From positions 1 through 43,080 of the forward strand of contig JAGZJH010000018.1 of assembly GCA_018365815.1 (NCBI GenBank): 43,080 nt of DNA. The letters are read 5' to 3'. This stretch comes from Erysipelotrichaceae bacterium. Its GTDB lineage: Bacteria; Bacillota_I; Bacilli_A; Erysipelotrichales; Coprobacillaceae. Shown here piece after piece: positions 6,586 to 13,668 of the stretch. Both the position numbers and the translations under genes were made by a program. Under the pieces are notes generated by a model. That model was not told the DNA's origin, ran no database searches, and saw only the letters and a program-made list of their open reading frames with translations. Numbering within the stretch: the first letter of the stretch is position 1; each line of letters starts with the position of its first letter.

Positions 6586-7593
6586 TTAACATTTATCCCA
6601 TTTTTCAATAATTGCTTTATTATTTGTCATTAAATATTCACGATAATCAGTTAAAATTTCTTCTAATTCTTGATAAGTTTCGATTTTAGATAGTTTATTT
6701 TTGACATAACTTGAAGATTTTATCCCTTTGATATACCAAGGAGCATGACCTCTCATTTCTCGAATGGCTAGGCGTTCTCCTTCAAATTCAATTAACTCTT
6801 GTGCGTGTTTTAAACATTGTTCAATACGATCTTCATAAGTTGGATCTTCTAATTCAATCCCATCTTCAACATAAGCGACCATTTGTTTGACAACCCATGG
6901 ATTTCCTAGCGCTGCTCTTCCTACCATAACTGCATCTACACCTGTTTCGTCAATCATACGTTTCGCATCTTTGGCAGTTCTGACATCACCATTTCCGATG
7001 ACCGGTATATTTACGGCTTCTTTAACTTTTTTAATCCAACTCCAATCTGCTTTTCCTTCATACATTTGTGAACGTGTACGTCCATGAATAGCAATGGCAC
7101 TTGCCCCTGCTTTTTCAATTAACTTTGCGACTTCTACACAATTAATATGTTCAAAATCAAAACCTATTCTGATTTTTACAGTGACCGGTTTACTCACTGC
7201 TTCTACTGTCGCTTTTACAATTTCATAAATCTTATCTGGATAAAGGAGCAATTTACTTCCAGCATCTGATTTTAATACTTTATTCACTGGACATCCCATA
7301 TTAATATCGATAATGTCGCAATTAGAATTTTGGTCGATATATTTTGCTGCTTCAACAATACTTTCTAAATCCCCACCAAATACTTGCATACTGATTGGGT
7401 GTTCACTTTCATCAACATTCAACATTTCAATCGTTTTTTTATTTCCATATAAAATGGCTTTATCACTTACCATTTCAGAGTAAACTAATCCTGCACCAAA
7501 TTGTTTAATAATTTTACGAAAAGCAATATTTGTAATTCCTGCCATTGGGGCAAGTATAATTCTGTTTTTTATCTCAACATTTCCAATAAACAT
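6586..7593 (-). CDS. dusB: tRNA-dihydrouridine synthase (DusB)
   Basis: The 335-residue flavoenzyme reduces specific uridines in tRNA to dihydrouridine using FMN and NADPH. It is a TIM barrel with the family marks LAPMAGITNIAFRK (residues 14-28) and the catalytic cysteine in NMGCPVNKVLKSDAGS (about 98-113). IAIHGRTRSQMYEGKADW, PVIGNGDV and MVGRAALGNPW form the FMN phosphate site, and a C-terminal helical tRNA-binding domain follows. AAGGAAGTGAAGAG precedes the ATG. In Bacillus the corresponding gene (yacF) also lies between hslO and lysS, which supports vertical inheritance of the block. Confidence 0.94.
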   Translation of the reverse strand: MFIGNVEIKNRIILAPMAGITNIAFRKIIKQFGAGLVYSEMVSDKAILYGNKKTIEMLNVDESEHPISMQVFGGDLESIVEAAKYIDQNSNCDIIDINMGCPVNKVLKSDAGSKLLLYPDKIYEIVKATVEAVSKPVTVKIRIGFDFEHINCVEVAKLIEKAGASAIAIHGRTRSQMYEGKADWSWIKKVKEAVNIPVIGNGDVRTAKDAKRMIDETGVDAVMVGRAALGNPWVVKQMVAYVEDGIELEDPTYEDRIEQCLKHAQELIEFEGERLAIREMRGHAPWYIKGIKSSSYVKNKLSKIETYQELEEILTDYREYLMTNNKAIIEKWDKC

Positions 7594-7716
7594 CTCTTCA
7601 CTTCCTTTGCTTTATCCACTATATCATAACTTTGATTTAATGCCTAGTAAAATAAACTTTAGGAAAAGGGTTTAATGTTTATTAAAATTGTGATTTAAAA
7701 ATAAGGAAGTAAAAAT

Positions 7717-7764
7717 AGGAGAATTGAATGTTATTGAAATTACCAATAATCTATGAGATCTCCT
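7717..7764 (-). terminator. Probable terminator after the small NfeD-like gene
   Basis: AGGAGA/TCTCCT (7717-7722, 7759-7764) and an inner TTATTG/CAATAA stem form a branched hairpin. On the minus strand it is followed by ATTTTTA. Confidence 0.45.
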
Positions 7765-7804
7765 TTAAAATAATTACTCTAAAACAAGAATTAATTTTAT
7801 ATTT

Positions 7805-8032
7805 TTAAACCATTTTAACATAAACATAAAAGCGTGAAACTCGCATCACTTTAACCACAGTATCTTGTGGATAATCTTTGCCACTAATTGATCTTGCGGG
7901 ATATTCGTGATGATTAATATAAACTTTTCCCATATTAATTTCACTTTGGATATCTTCAATGACAATTCCTTGTTGATTAAGTAATGCTTCTCTTGATTTT
8001 TTTGACATTAATAATAAACGATTAAAACTCAT
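7805..8032 (-). CDS. Small soluble NfeD-like OB-fold protein
   Basis: A 75-residue protein starting at the ATG with AGAGGTGGTTAAT upstream; the 14 extra codons of the longer frame overlap this site. The second half, GKVYINHHEYPARSISG followed by DTVVKVMRVSRFYVYVKM, has the spacing of the C-terminal OB-fold of NfeD proteins (G-V-x-hydrophobic, A-x-S, a V-x-V strand). NfeD proteins usually carry this fold behind membrane helices and work with flotillin-like partners. Here no membrane segment is present, and the N-terminus is a short basic helix. Assignment by pattern only; the function is unknown. It has its own terminator-like hairpin downstream and lies between hslO and dusB. Confidence 0.5.
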   Translation of the reverse strand: MSFNRLLLMSKKSREALLNQQGIVIEDIQSEINMGKVYINHHEYPARSISGKDYPQDTVVKVMRVSRFYVYVKMV

Positions 8033-8170
8033 ATTAACCACCTCTTGTTTCTTATTATATAATCGATTAGACATACTCTTGTAAATAAAATCTTTCTAAT
8101 TCCATTATAAAATAATTATTCACAAATTACAAATTGGATGTATAAGGTTTTTAGAAGTGGTCATAATATG

Positions 8171-8236
8171 GATAGATAACTTACCGTTTCCCCTCTATTT
8201 TCCTCCCCCAAATAAAATAGACGTAAGTTATCTATC
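8171..8236. repeat. Large imperfect hairpin in the hslO-NfeD intergenic region
   Basis: A perfect 14-bp inverted repeat, GATAGATAACTTAC (8171-8184) with GTAAGTTATCTATC (8223-8236), encloses a second stem TCTATTTT/AAAATAGA (8194-8201, 8214-8221). The left side has a 9-base bulge and the right side a single base. On the minus strand the unpaired parts are G-rich (GGGGGAGG and GGGG). No T-run follows, so it is not a simple terminator, and one already exists 15 bases away. Confidence 0.6.
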
Positions 8237-8250
8237 ATTAGTTTAGAATA

Positions 8251-8287
8251 AAAAACGCCCTAAGATTTTATCTCAAGGCGTTTTTTT
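8251..8287 (-). terminator. Terminator of hslO
   Basis: ACGCC...GGCGT with an inner AGAT/ATCT stem, flanked by A- and T-runs. It overlaps the last bases of the hslO stop codon. Confidence 0.8.
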
Positions 8288-9152
8288 ATTCTTCTAATAA
8301 ACTTTTTAATTCATCTTCGCTAAAATGGTAAGCGGTATTACAAAAATGACATTTAATTTCACAGCCATGATCTTCTTCAATCATTGCTTTAATTTCATCT
8401 TTGCCCACACTGTAAAGCACTTCTTTCATGTGTTCTTTACTACATTCACATTCAAATGATAAATCTTGTGTATCTAAAATTTTCACATCTTTAAATAACA
8501 TTTTTAAGATTTCTTCTGGTGTTTTTCCTTCATGGATTAATGAAGATACCGGTGGAAAATCTTTCATTTTTTCTTCAATATACGTAATGTCTTCTTCTGT
8601 AGCATTTGGAAGTAATTGAATAATAAATCCTCCACTAGATAATATTTCATTAGTGTCATTTACTAATACTCCTACTGAAACAACTGAAGGTGTTTGTTCA
8701 CTGGCTGCAAAGTAATAAGAAAAATCATCACCGATTTCTCCAGTTTGTAACGGCACTCTACCGGTAAAAGCATCTTTTAATTGCATATCACGGATAACTT
8801 CTAAGTACCCGTCTTTTCCTACGGCAACACCTACTGCTAATTTTCCGGTATCATTGTAAGTATAGTGAACAGCCGGATTAGCGACAAAACCTTTGATTTT
8901 TCCATCACCTTTAGTCACTGTCATCATCGTTCCAATAGGACCACCGCCATTAATTGTACAAGTAATTCTTTCTTCACCTTTAATCATTCCACCAAGCATT
9001 AAAGTCGCTGACATCATTCTTCCTAAAGCAGCAGATGCTGTAGGCCATAAGTCATGTTTTTTTCTTGCTACTTCTAATAAATTGGTTGTTGAACAAGCAA
9101 AAACACGTACATTTTTACTATCTACAATTCCTCTAACTAAATAATCTTTCAT
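8286..9152 (-). CDS. hslO: Hsp33 redox-regulated holdase chaperone
   Basis: Hsp33 (288 residues) is a cytoplasmic chaperone that is switched on by oxidation. Its N-terminal part contains TASAALGRMMSATLMLGGMIKG (about 40-60) and INGGGPIGTMMTVTKGDGKIKG. The C-terminal zinc switch is complete: CEC (about 238-240) and CHFC (about 271-274) hold Zn in the reduced form and make disulphides under oxidative stress. The ATG at 9152 is preceded by GGAGGTTAAA, whose GGAGGT is also the last two codons of the upstream 30-residue ORF, so translation of the two is probably coupled. Confidence 0.95.
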   Translation of the reverse strand: MKDYLVRGIVDSKNVRVFACSTTNLLEVARKKHDLWPTASAALGRMMSATLMLGGMIKGEERITCTINGGGPIGTMMTVTKGDGKIKGFVANPAVHYTYNDTGKLAVGVAVGKDGYLEVIRDMQLKDAFTGRVPLQTGEIGDDFSYYFAASEQTPSVVSVGVLVNDTNEILSSGGFIIQLLPNATEEDITYIEEKMKDFPPVSSLIHEGKTPEEILKMLFKDVKILDTQDLSFECECSKEHMKEVLYSVGKDEIKAMIEEDHGCEIKCHFCNTAYHFSEDELKSLLEE

Positions 9153-9153
9153 T

Positions 9154-9246
9154 TTAACCTCCAAACACTATCAATAATCCTGATAATAAACTAGGTAATA
9201 CTAGACACAAAATTAAAATAATAATAAATATTTTATTTTTTTTCAT
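9154..9246 (-). CDS. 30-residue single-pass membrane peptide, unannotated
   Basis: ATG at 9246 opens a 30-codon frame: three lysines and an asparagine near the N-terminus (MKKNKIF), about 20 hydrophobic residues (IIILILCLVLPSLLSGLLIV), then FGG and stop. It would be an inner-membrane peptide with its N-terminus in the cytoplasm. It lies between ftsH and hslO, where Bacillus has coaX. Its terminal codons GGA GGT form the ribosome binding site of hslO, two bases before that ATG, so ribosomes finishing it could load hslO. Its own site, GGACGGTGA, is moderate. No family is recognised. It could be a coupling leader only, or a small regulator of the membrane protease FtsH. Confidence 0.55.
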   Translation of the reverse strand: MKKNKIFIIILILCLVLPSLLSGLLIVFGG

Positions 9247-9300
9247 ATTAGTCACCGTCCATTAAGTATTTATTCTTTATTTAAAATCAAATTTAAAGAA

Positions 9301-9326
9301 AAGAAACAATACCACTATTGTTTCTT
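9301..9326 (-). terminator. Weak terminator or processing hairpin after ftsH
   Basis: AAGAAACAATA and TATTGTTTCTT are exact 11-bp complements with a CCAC loop, overlapping the ftsH stop codon. The exit on the minus strand is TTCTTTAAATTT, a poor T-run. Read-through into the small peptide and hslO is likely. Confidence 0.5.
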
Positions 9327-11337
9327 AATCATTGTTTTTCATTTCATCAATTAAGTCATCTAAATCATCATATGAAACAACTTTAGGTTCTGTTTTTTCT
9401 TCTTGAACCGGTTTTTCTACTGTTTCATTTTCTTCCACTTCAACATCATTTGTTTTAATATCTGTTTCATCATTTGAAATTTGATCTGTTTTTCCGCTGA
9501 CTACAGGCATTGCCCCAGTTTCATATAAACATTCAATTTCTTCATTTGCTAAAGTTTCATATTCTAATAAAGCATTAGCGATGACGATTAACTTATCTTT
9601 ATTTTCTTCAATGATACGACGAGCTTCTTCGTAACAAGAATCGATAATCTTTCTTACTTGTTGATCGATTTCAAAAGCAACTTGCCCAGAGTGAGAATTA
9701 TTTGTTTGTGTATAATCTCTTCCTAAAAATACTGCATCTTGCCCTGAAGCATATTTAATTGGTCCTAAATCAGACATACCTAATTCAGTCACCATTAAAC
9801 GTGCAATACGTGTTGCTTGTTCAATATCGTTATGAGCCCCTGAACTGACATCACCAAAAAATACTTCTTCAGCCACACGTCCACCCATAAATCCAGTAAT
9901 ACTTGCTTCTAATTGTGATTTAGTTTGGAAATATGTTTCTTCTTTTGGTGTCATTAGGTTATATCCACCTGCGTTTCCACGAGGGATAATAGTAACTTTT
10001 TGAACTTTGTTAGCATCTTCTAAAGTTAATCCAATAATAGCATGACCTGCTTCGTGATAAGAAACCAATTTGCGTTCTCTTTCAGTATATTTTCTTGATT
10101 TTTTCGCCGGACCTCCCATCACACGGTCAATACCTTCATCAATATCGTCCATTGTAATCACATTACGTCCCATACGAACTGCTAATAACGCGGCTTCATT
10201 TAATACATTTTGTAATTCAGCACCACTAAATCCAGGAGTTCTAGCTGCGATGTTTTCAAAATTCACATCACTGGCGAATTTTTTATTTCTTGCGTGAACT
10301 TCAAGAATTTGAACACGGGCTCTTTTATCCGGATTAGTCACTTGAATTTGACGGTCAAAACGCCCTGGTCTAAGCAACGCTGGATCTAATACATCTGCAC
10401 GGTTTGTCGCTGCTAAGATAATAATTCCTTCATTTCCACCAAAACCGTCCATTTCAACTAATAATTGGTTTAATGTTTGTTCACGTTCGTCGTGTCCACC
10501 ACCAATACCACTTCCTCTTTGACGACCTACTGCATCAATTTCATCAATAAAGATGATACAAGGCGCACTTTGTTTTGCCTTTTTAAACATATCTCTAACA
10601 CGACCAGCACCTACACCAACAAACATCTCAACAAATTCAGAACCTGAAATTGAAAAGAATGGCACGTTTGCTTCACCTGCAACCGCTCTAGCGAGTAATG
10701 TTTTACCAGTTCCTGGTGGCCCTACTAAAAGTACACCTTTTGGTATTTTCGCCCCCATTTGAGCAAATTTTTTAGGATGTTTTAAAAACTCAACTAATTC
10801 TGTTAATTCTTCTTTTTCTTCATCTGCACCCGCTACATCACTAAAACGAGTATTTTGATTTTTTTCTAATTTTGCTCTTGAATTACCAAATTCAAAGGCT
10901 TTAGCATTTCCACCTGCACCTGAAAGTTTTGTCATCATGTAGAACATTACGCCTAATAACAACAACGTAGGTAAGAAACTTAAAATTACATTCAAGAAAG
11001 TTCCGTCACCAGATGTATCACGTACAATAAAGTCAATCCCTTGTTGCGTAAATATTTCTTGAATTTTACTAATTTCTGCCTCAGTATTAGGAACACTGAC
11101 ACTAAAATTGTAAGTCTTATCTCCTTCTTGATATTTTCCTGAGATATCTACCACCAAATTACTTGGTTCAATTTTTGCTTCTGTAATTTTATTTGAAGTT
11201 AATACTTGGTTAAATTCTGTATAAGTCAATTCTTTTGACGTAGACGGATTCAACATTGTGAAACTTGCAAAACAAAGTAACAGCAATAAAACCCATGGTA
11301 AGACCAATTTAATTAAACTGTTAGGTTTATTTTTCAT
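9325..11337 (-). CDS. ftsH: ATP-dependent zinc metalloprotease FtsH
   Basis: The 670-residue membrane protease degrades misfolded membrane proteins and regulators. Two N-terminal membrane segments (about 8-28 and 112-132) flank an extracytoplasmic domain. The AAA+ module has Walker A GPPGTGKT (about 208), Walker B IIFIDEID and the second region of homology ATNRADVLDPALLRPGRFDR. The zinc protease site HEAGH lies near residue 430. The C-terminal 70 residues are acidic and low in complexity, which is common. AAGGAGAAGTGT precedes the ATG, and hpt lies directly upstream as in Bacillus. Confidence 0.97.
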   Translation of the reverse strand: MKNKPNSLIKLVLPWVLLLLLCFASFTMLNPSTSKELTYTEFNQVLTSNKITEAKIEPSNLVVDISGKYQEGDKTYNFSVSVPNTEAEISKIQEIFTQQGIDFIVRDTSGDGTFLNVILSFLPTLLLLGVMFYMMTKLSGAGGNAKAFEFGNSRAKLEKNQNTRFSDVAGADEEKEELTELVEFLKHPKKFAQMGAKIPKGVLLVGPPGTGKTLLARAVAGEANVPFFSISGSEFVEMFVGVGAGRVRDMFKKAKQSAPCIIFIDEIDAVGRQRGSGIGGGHDEREQTLNQLLVEMDGFGGNEGIIILAATNRADVLDPALLRPGRFDRQIQVTNPDKRARVQILEVHARNKKFASDVNFENIAARTPGFSGAELQNVLNEAALLAVRMGRNVITMDDIDEGIDRVMGGPAKKSRKYTERERKLVSYHEAGHAIIGLTLEDANKVQKVTIIPRGNAGGYNLMTPKEETYFQTKSQLEASITGFMGGRVAEEVFFGDVSSGAHNDIEQATRIARLMVTELGMSDLGPIKYASGQDAVFLGRDYTQTNNSHSGQVAFEIDQQVRKIIDSCYEEARRIIEENKDKLIVIANALLEYETLANEEIECLYETGAMPVVSGKTDQISNDETDIKTNDVEVEENETVEKPVQEEKTEPKVVSYDDLDDLIDEMKNND

Positions 11338-11349
11338 ACACTTCTCCTT

Positions 11350-11883
11350 CTATCGATAACATTCTTCTTTAAGGATTCCCACATAAGGTAATTGACGATA
11401 ATCTTCGTTAAAGTCTAACCCATATCCTACCACAAATTCATTAGGACAAATAAATCCCGCAAAATCTGCAGTAAAAGGTATCACACGTCCTTCTACTTTA
11501 TCTAAAAGCGTAATTACCTTAACACTTTTTGCTCCTCTTTTTAATAATAACTCTTTTACAGTACTTAGAGTTTTTCCTGTATCTAAAATATCTTCAATAA
11601 TTAGTACAGCTTTTCCTGTAATATCCTCATCTAAATCTTTTTTCATATTTAAAGCACCGGATTCACTTCCCACATAACTACTCACTTGCATATAATTCAT
11701 TGTGAGGGGTGTTTGAATATGTTTTACTAATTCTGCCATAAATGGAATTGATCCTTTTAATAACCCAATCGTATAAATAGATGGTTCTCCTTGATACGCT
11801 TCATCAACTTGTTTAGCTAATTCTTTACATTTTTCACGGATCTCTTCTTCCGTGAATAGAATTTTTTTAATATCTTTATTCAT
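11350..11883 (-). CDS. hpt: Hypoxanthine-guanine phosphoribosyltransferase
   Basis: Salvage enzyme (177 residues) converting hypoxanthine or guanine plus PRPP to IMP or GMP. The PRPP-binding loop reads VLIIEDILDTGKT (about 93-105), and the C-terminal FICPNEFVVGYGLDFNEDYR contributes purine binding. Its ATG overlaps the last 8 bases of tilS (ATGAATAA), with TTGGAGGAATG inside tilS as ribosome binding site, so the two are co-translated. The tilS-hpt-ftsH order is conserved across Bacillota. Confidence 0.95.
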   Translation of the reverse strand: MNKDIKKILFTEEEIREKCKELAKQVDEAYQGEPSIYTIGLLKGSIPFMAELVKHIQTPLTMNYMQVSSYVGSESGALNMKKDLDEDITGKAVLIIEDILDTGKTLSTVKELLLKRGAKSVKVITLLDKVEGRVIPFTADFAGFICPNEFVVGYGLDFNEDYRQLPYVGILKEECYR

Positions 11884-13159
11884 ATTGACATTCCTCCAAT
11901 ATTTTACTTATCAATTCTACCATAAAAACATTTGGTTTTGTATCAATTTGTGACAAGTTTTTCGCAATATTTGGAATTAATAAGATATTTCCATCTCGAT
12001 CTGTTAGAATTGGCCATTTTTTTCTTAATTGCAAAGGAACTTTATAATCAATAAAAAGACGACTGACTTTTTTATGACCGAATTTCATTGCAATCACGTC
12101 CCCTTTTCTAAAATTTCTAATCTTAATAGGATACATCGTTTTGTCAATATACACACCACAATTTCGAGGACCTTCTTTAGATAATTTAAAATATTCACAT
12201 TCAAATGAGGTAAATTCATTGAATTCATATTCATAATCATTCAAATCATTATTTTTTTGAATGTATCCATTATCGTACTCTTTTATGAACATAAGATTAA
12301 CCGGGAGCTTTATTTCAATATTTGGTTGTTTGTTTTTTAATGCTCTTGAAACTTCTTGAACCAATGTTTTTGATACCCTTTTTACCGGAACTTTTAAAAG
12401 TAAAAATTCACGAATGATTTCTTCAAAATAGGTTTCAGGAATTTGTTTGTAATATAACCTGTCTCCTTTTAAAACTTCCTTCATTATTTTAGCAGTTTTT
12501 AATTGAGTATTTTGTAGATTTTCATTATGAATTTTTGCTTCTTCTAAAATTTCATGTTTTTGAATTTCTGTCATATTTTTTAAAATAACATTTCTAATAT
12601 AATCTCTTCGATAATGGGTTTCAAAGTTAGTATAGTCATCATGATATGAAATATGATGTAATTGACAATATTCTATAATTTCTTTTTTGGTTACTGACAA
12701 TAGAATCCGATAAACTTCATTTTTGCGAATGTAATTTTCTGTTTTTATTCCCCAGGTAATATGTTCACTTTTTCTTTCCTTTTGCATTAAAATTGTTTCA
12801 AGTACATCATCTAAATGATGACCTAAAAAGACTTTATGCGTTTGATACCTATTTCCTATTTCATAATAAAAATCATAACGAATATTTCTAGCAAATTGTT
12901 GAAAATTATCGTCACACGCTTGTTCAACTTTTTTATAATGGAAAGGAATGTGATGTTTTAAACAGTAATCATGAACAATTTGATAATCAATATGAGTATC
13001 ATGGCGCAAATTGTAGTTTACATGACAAACAATCACTTGATAGCCTTGATGATATAATAAATCTAATAGACACATCGAATCACAACCACCAGAAACTCCG
13101 ACGATATATTTTTGATCTTTAGGATATTTGTTTAATTGTTTTAATACTTGTTGCCACAT
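11876..13159 (-). CDS. tilS: tRNA(Ile)-lysidine synthase
   Basis: TilS (427 residues) attaches lysine to cytidine 34 of the CAU-anticodon isoleucine tRNA, changing its identity from Met to Ile; it is essential. The N-type ATP pyrophosphatase P-loop is GVSGGCDSMCLLDLL (about 21-35), followed by HVNYNLR and the tRNA-contact motif HHLDDVLET (about 115). The C-terminal TilS domain ends near RNFRKGDVIAMKFGHKKVSRLF, followed by about 70 residues. AAAGGAAAATC lies ten bases before the ATG, a slightly long spacing. A TATAAT (13199-13194) sits upstream without a clear -35. Confidence 0.93.
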   Translation of the reverse strand: MWQQVLKQLNKYPKDQKYIVGVSGGCDSMCLLDLLYHQGYQVIVCHVNYNLRHDTHIDYQIVHDYCLKHHIPFHYKKVEQACDDNFQQFARNIRYDFYYEIGNRYQTHKVFLGHHLDDVLETILMQKERKSEHITWGIKTENYIRKNEVYRILLSVTKKEIIEYCQLHHISYHDDYTNFETHYRRDYIRNVILKNMTEIQKHEILEEAKIHNENLQNTQLKTAKIMKEVLKGDRLYYKQIPETYFEEIIREFLLLKVPVKRVSKTLVQEVSRALKNKQPNIEIKLPVNLMFIKEYDNGYIQKNNDLNDYEYEFNEFTSFECEYFKLSKEGPRNCGVYIDKTMYPIKIRNFRKGDVIAMKFGHKKVSRLFIDYKVPLQLRKKWPILTDRDGNILLIPNIAKNLSQIDTKPNVFMVELISKILEECQYE

Positions 13160-13458
13160 TTTTTGATTTTCCTTTTACTTTGAAATTTAAATTATTATAA
13201 CATAAAAAAAACAAAATTGAATTTTAACTGCTCAAATTTTGTTTTCTTATTGATTTGTAATTTTTAGTTAAAGTAATATTTTCTTAATACCTTATAATTT
13301 CTTATTTCACAAAAAAAGACACCTAAATTGATACACACTCACCAAAATGAACAAAGCGAATTACTCAACTTCACTTATTGTAAAAATAAGAGTGTATCAT
13401 TTGAAGTATCCATTTTTTATCTATTATTATTCAAACCGCTCATCAATAATATACTACT
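13160..13458. other. Gene-free stretch upstream of tilS
   Basis: AT-rich spacer with a likely tilS -10 (TATAAT on the minus strand, 13199-13194). Between about 13329 and 13402, TGATACAC...GTGTATCA arms and an inner TTATT/AATAA stem form a structured element. On the minus strand this is followed by AATTTAGGTGTCTTTTTTTG and could act as a terminator for the decayed gene upstream. No convincing open reading frame. Confidence 0.45.
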
Positions 13459-13593
13459 CTAAAACTCCCCTTCCATACTTTCAACAAACGCATTATACCT
13501 TTCAATCACCTTATCACACCAATAATCAAACGCTTCATCTTTTACTAATGCCTCACAAATTGGCGTAGAAATGGTTCCTGTCCCACCAATCAT
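13459..13593 (-). pseudogene. NAD-dependent epimerase/SDR gene reduced by an internal deletion
   Basis: A 44-codon frame fuses two ends of a larger gene. It starts MIGGTGTISTPICEALVKDE, the Rossmann glycine motif (GGTGTIS) and first helix of an atypical short-chain dehydrogenase or epimerase. It then jumps to DYWCDKVIERYNAFVESMEGEF, which looks like a C-terminal helix. The whole NAD-binding middle is gone. AAGGGAGAATTGAAAGTTA upstream suggests that the old start was TTG-AAA-GTT, now out of frame by one base. It lies between spoIIE and tilS. Confidence 0.6.
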
Positions 13594-13668
13594 TAACTTT
13601 CAATTCTCCCTTTTTAATCTATTATATCTTATCAGTGAAATATCAATGCATATTTTCAAATTTAAAAA

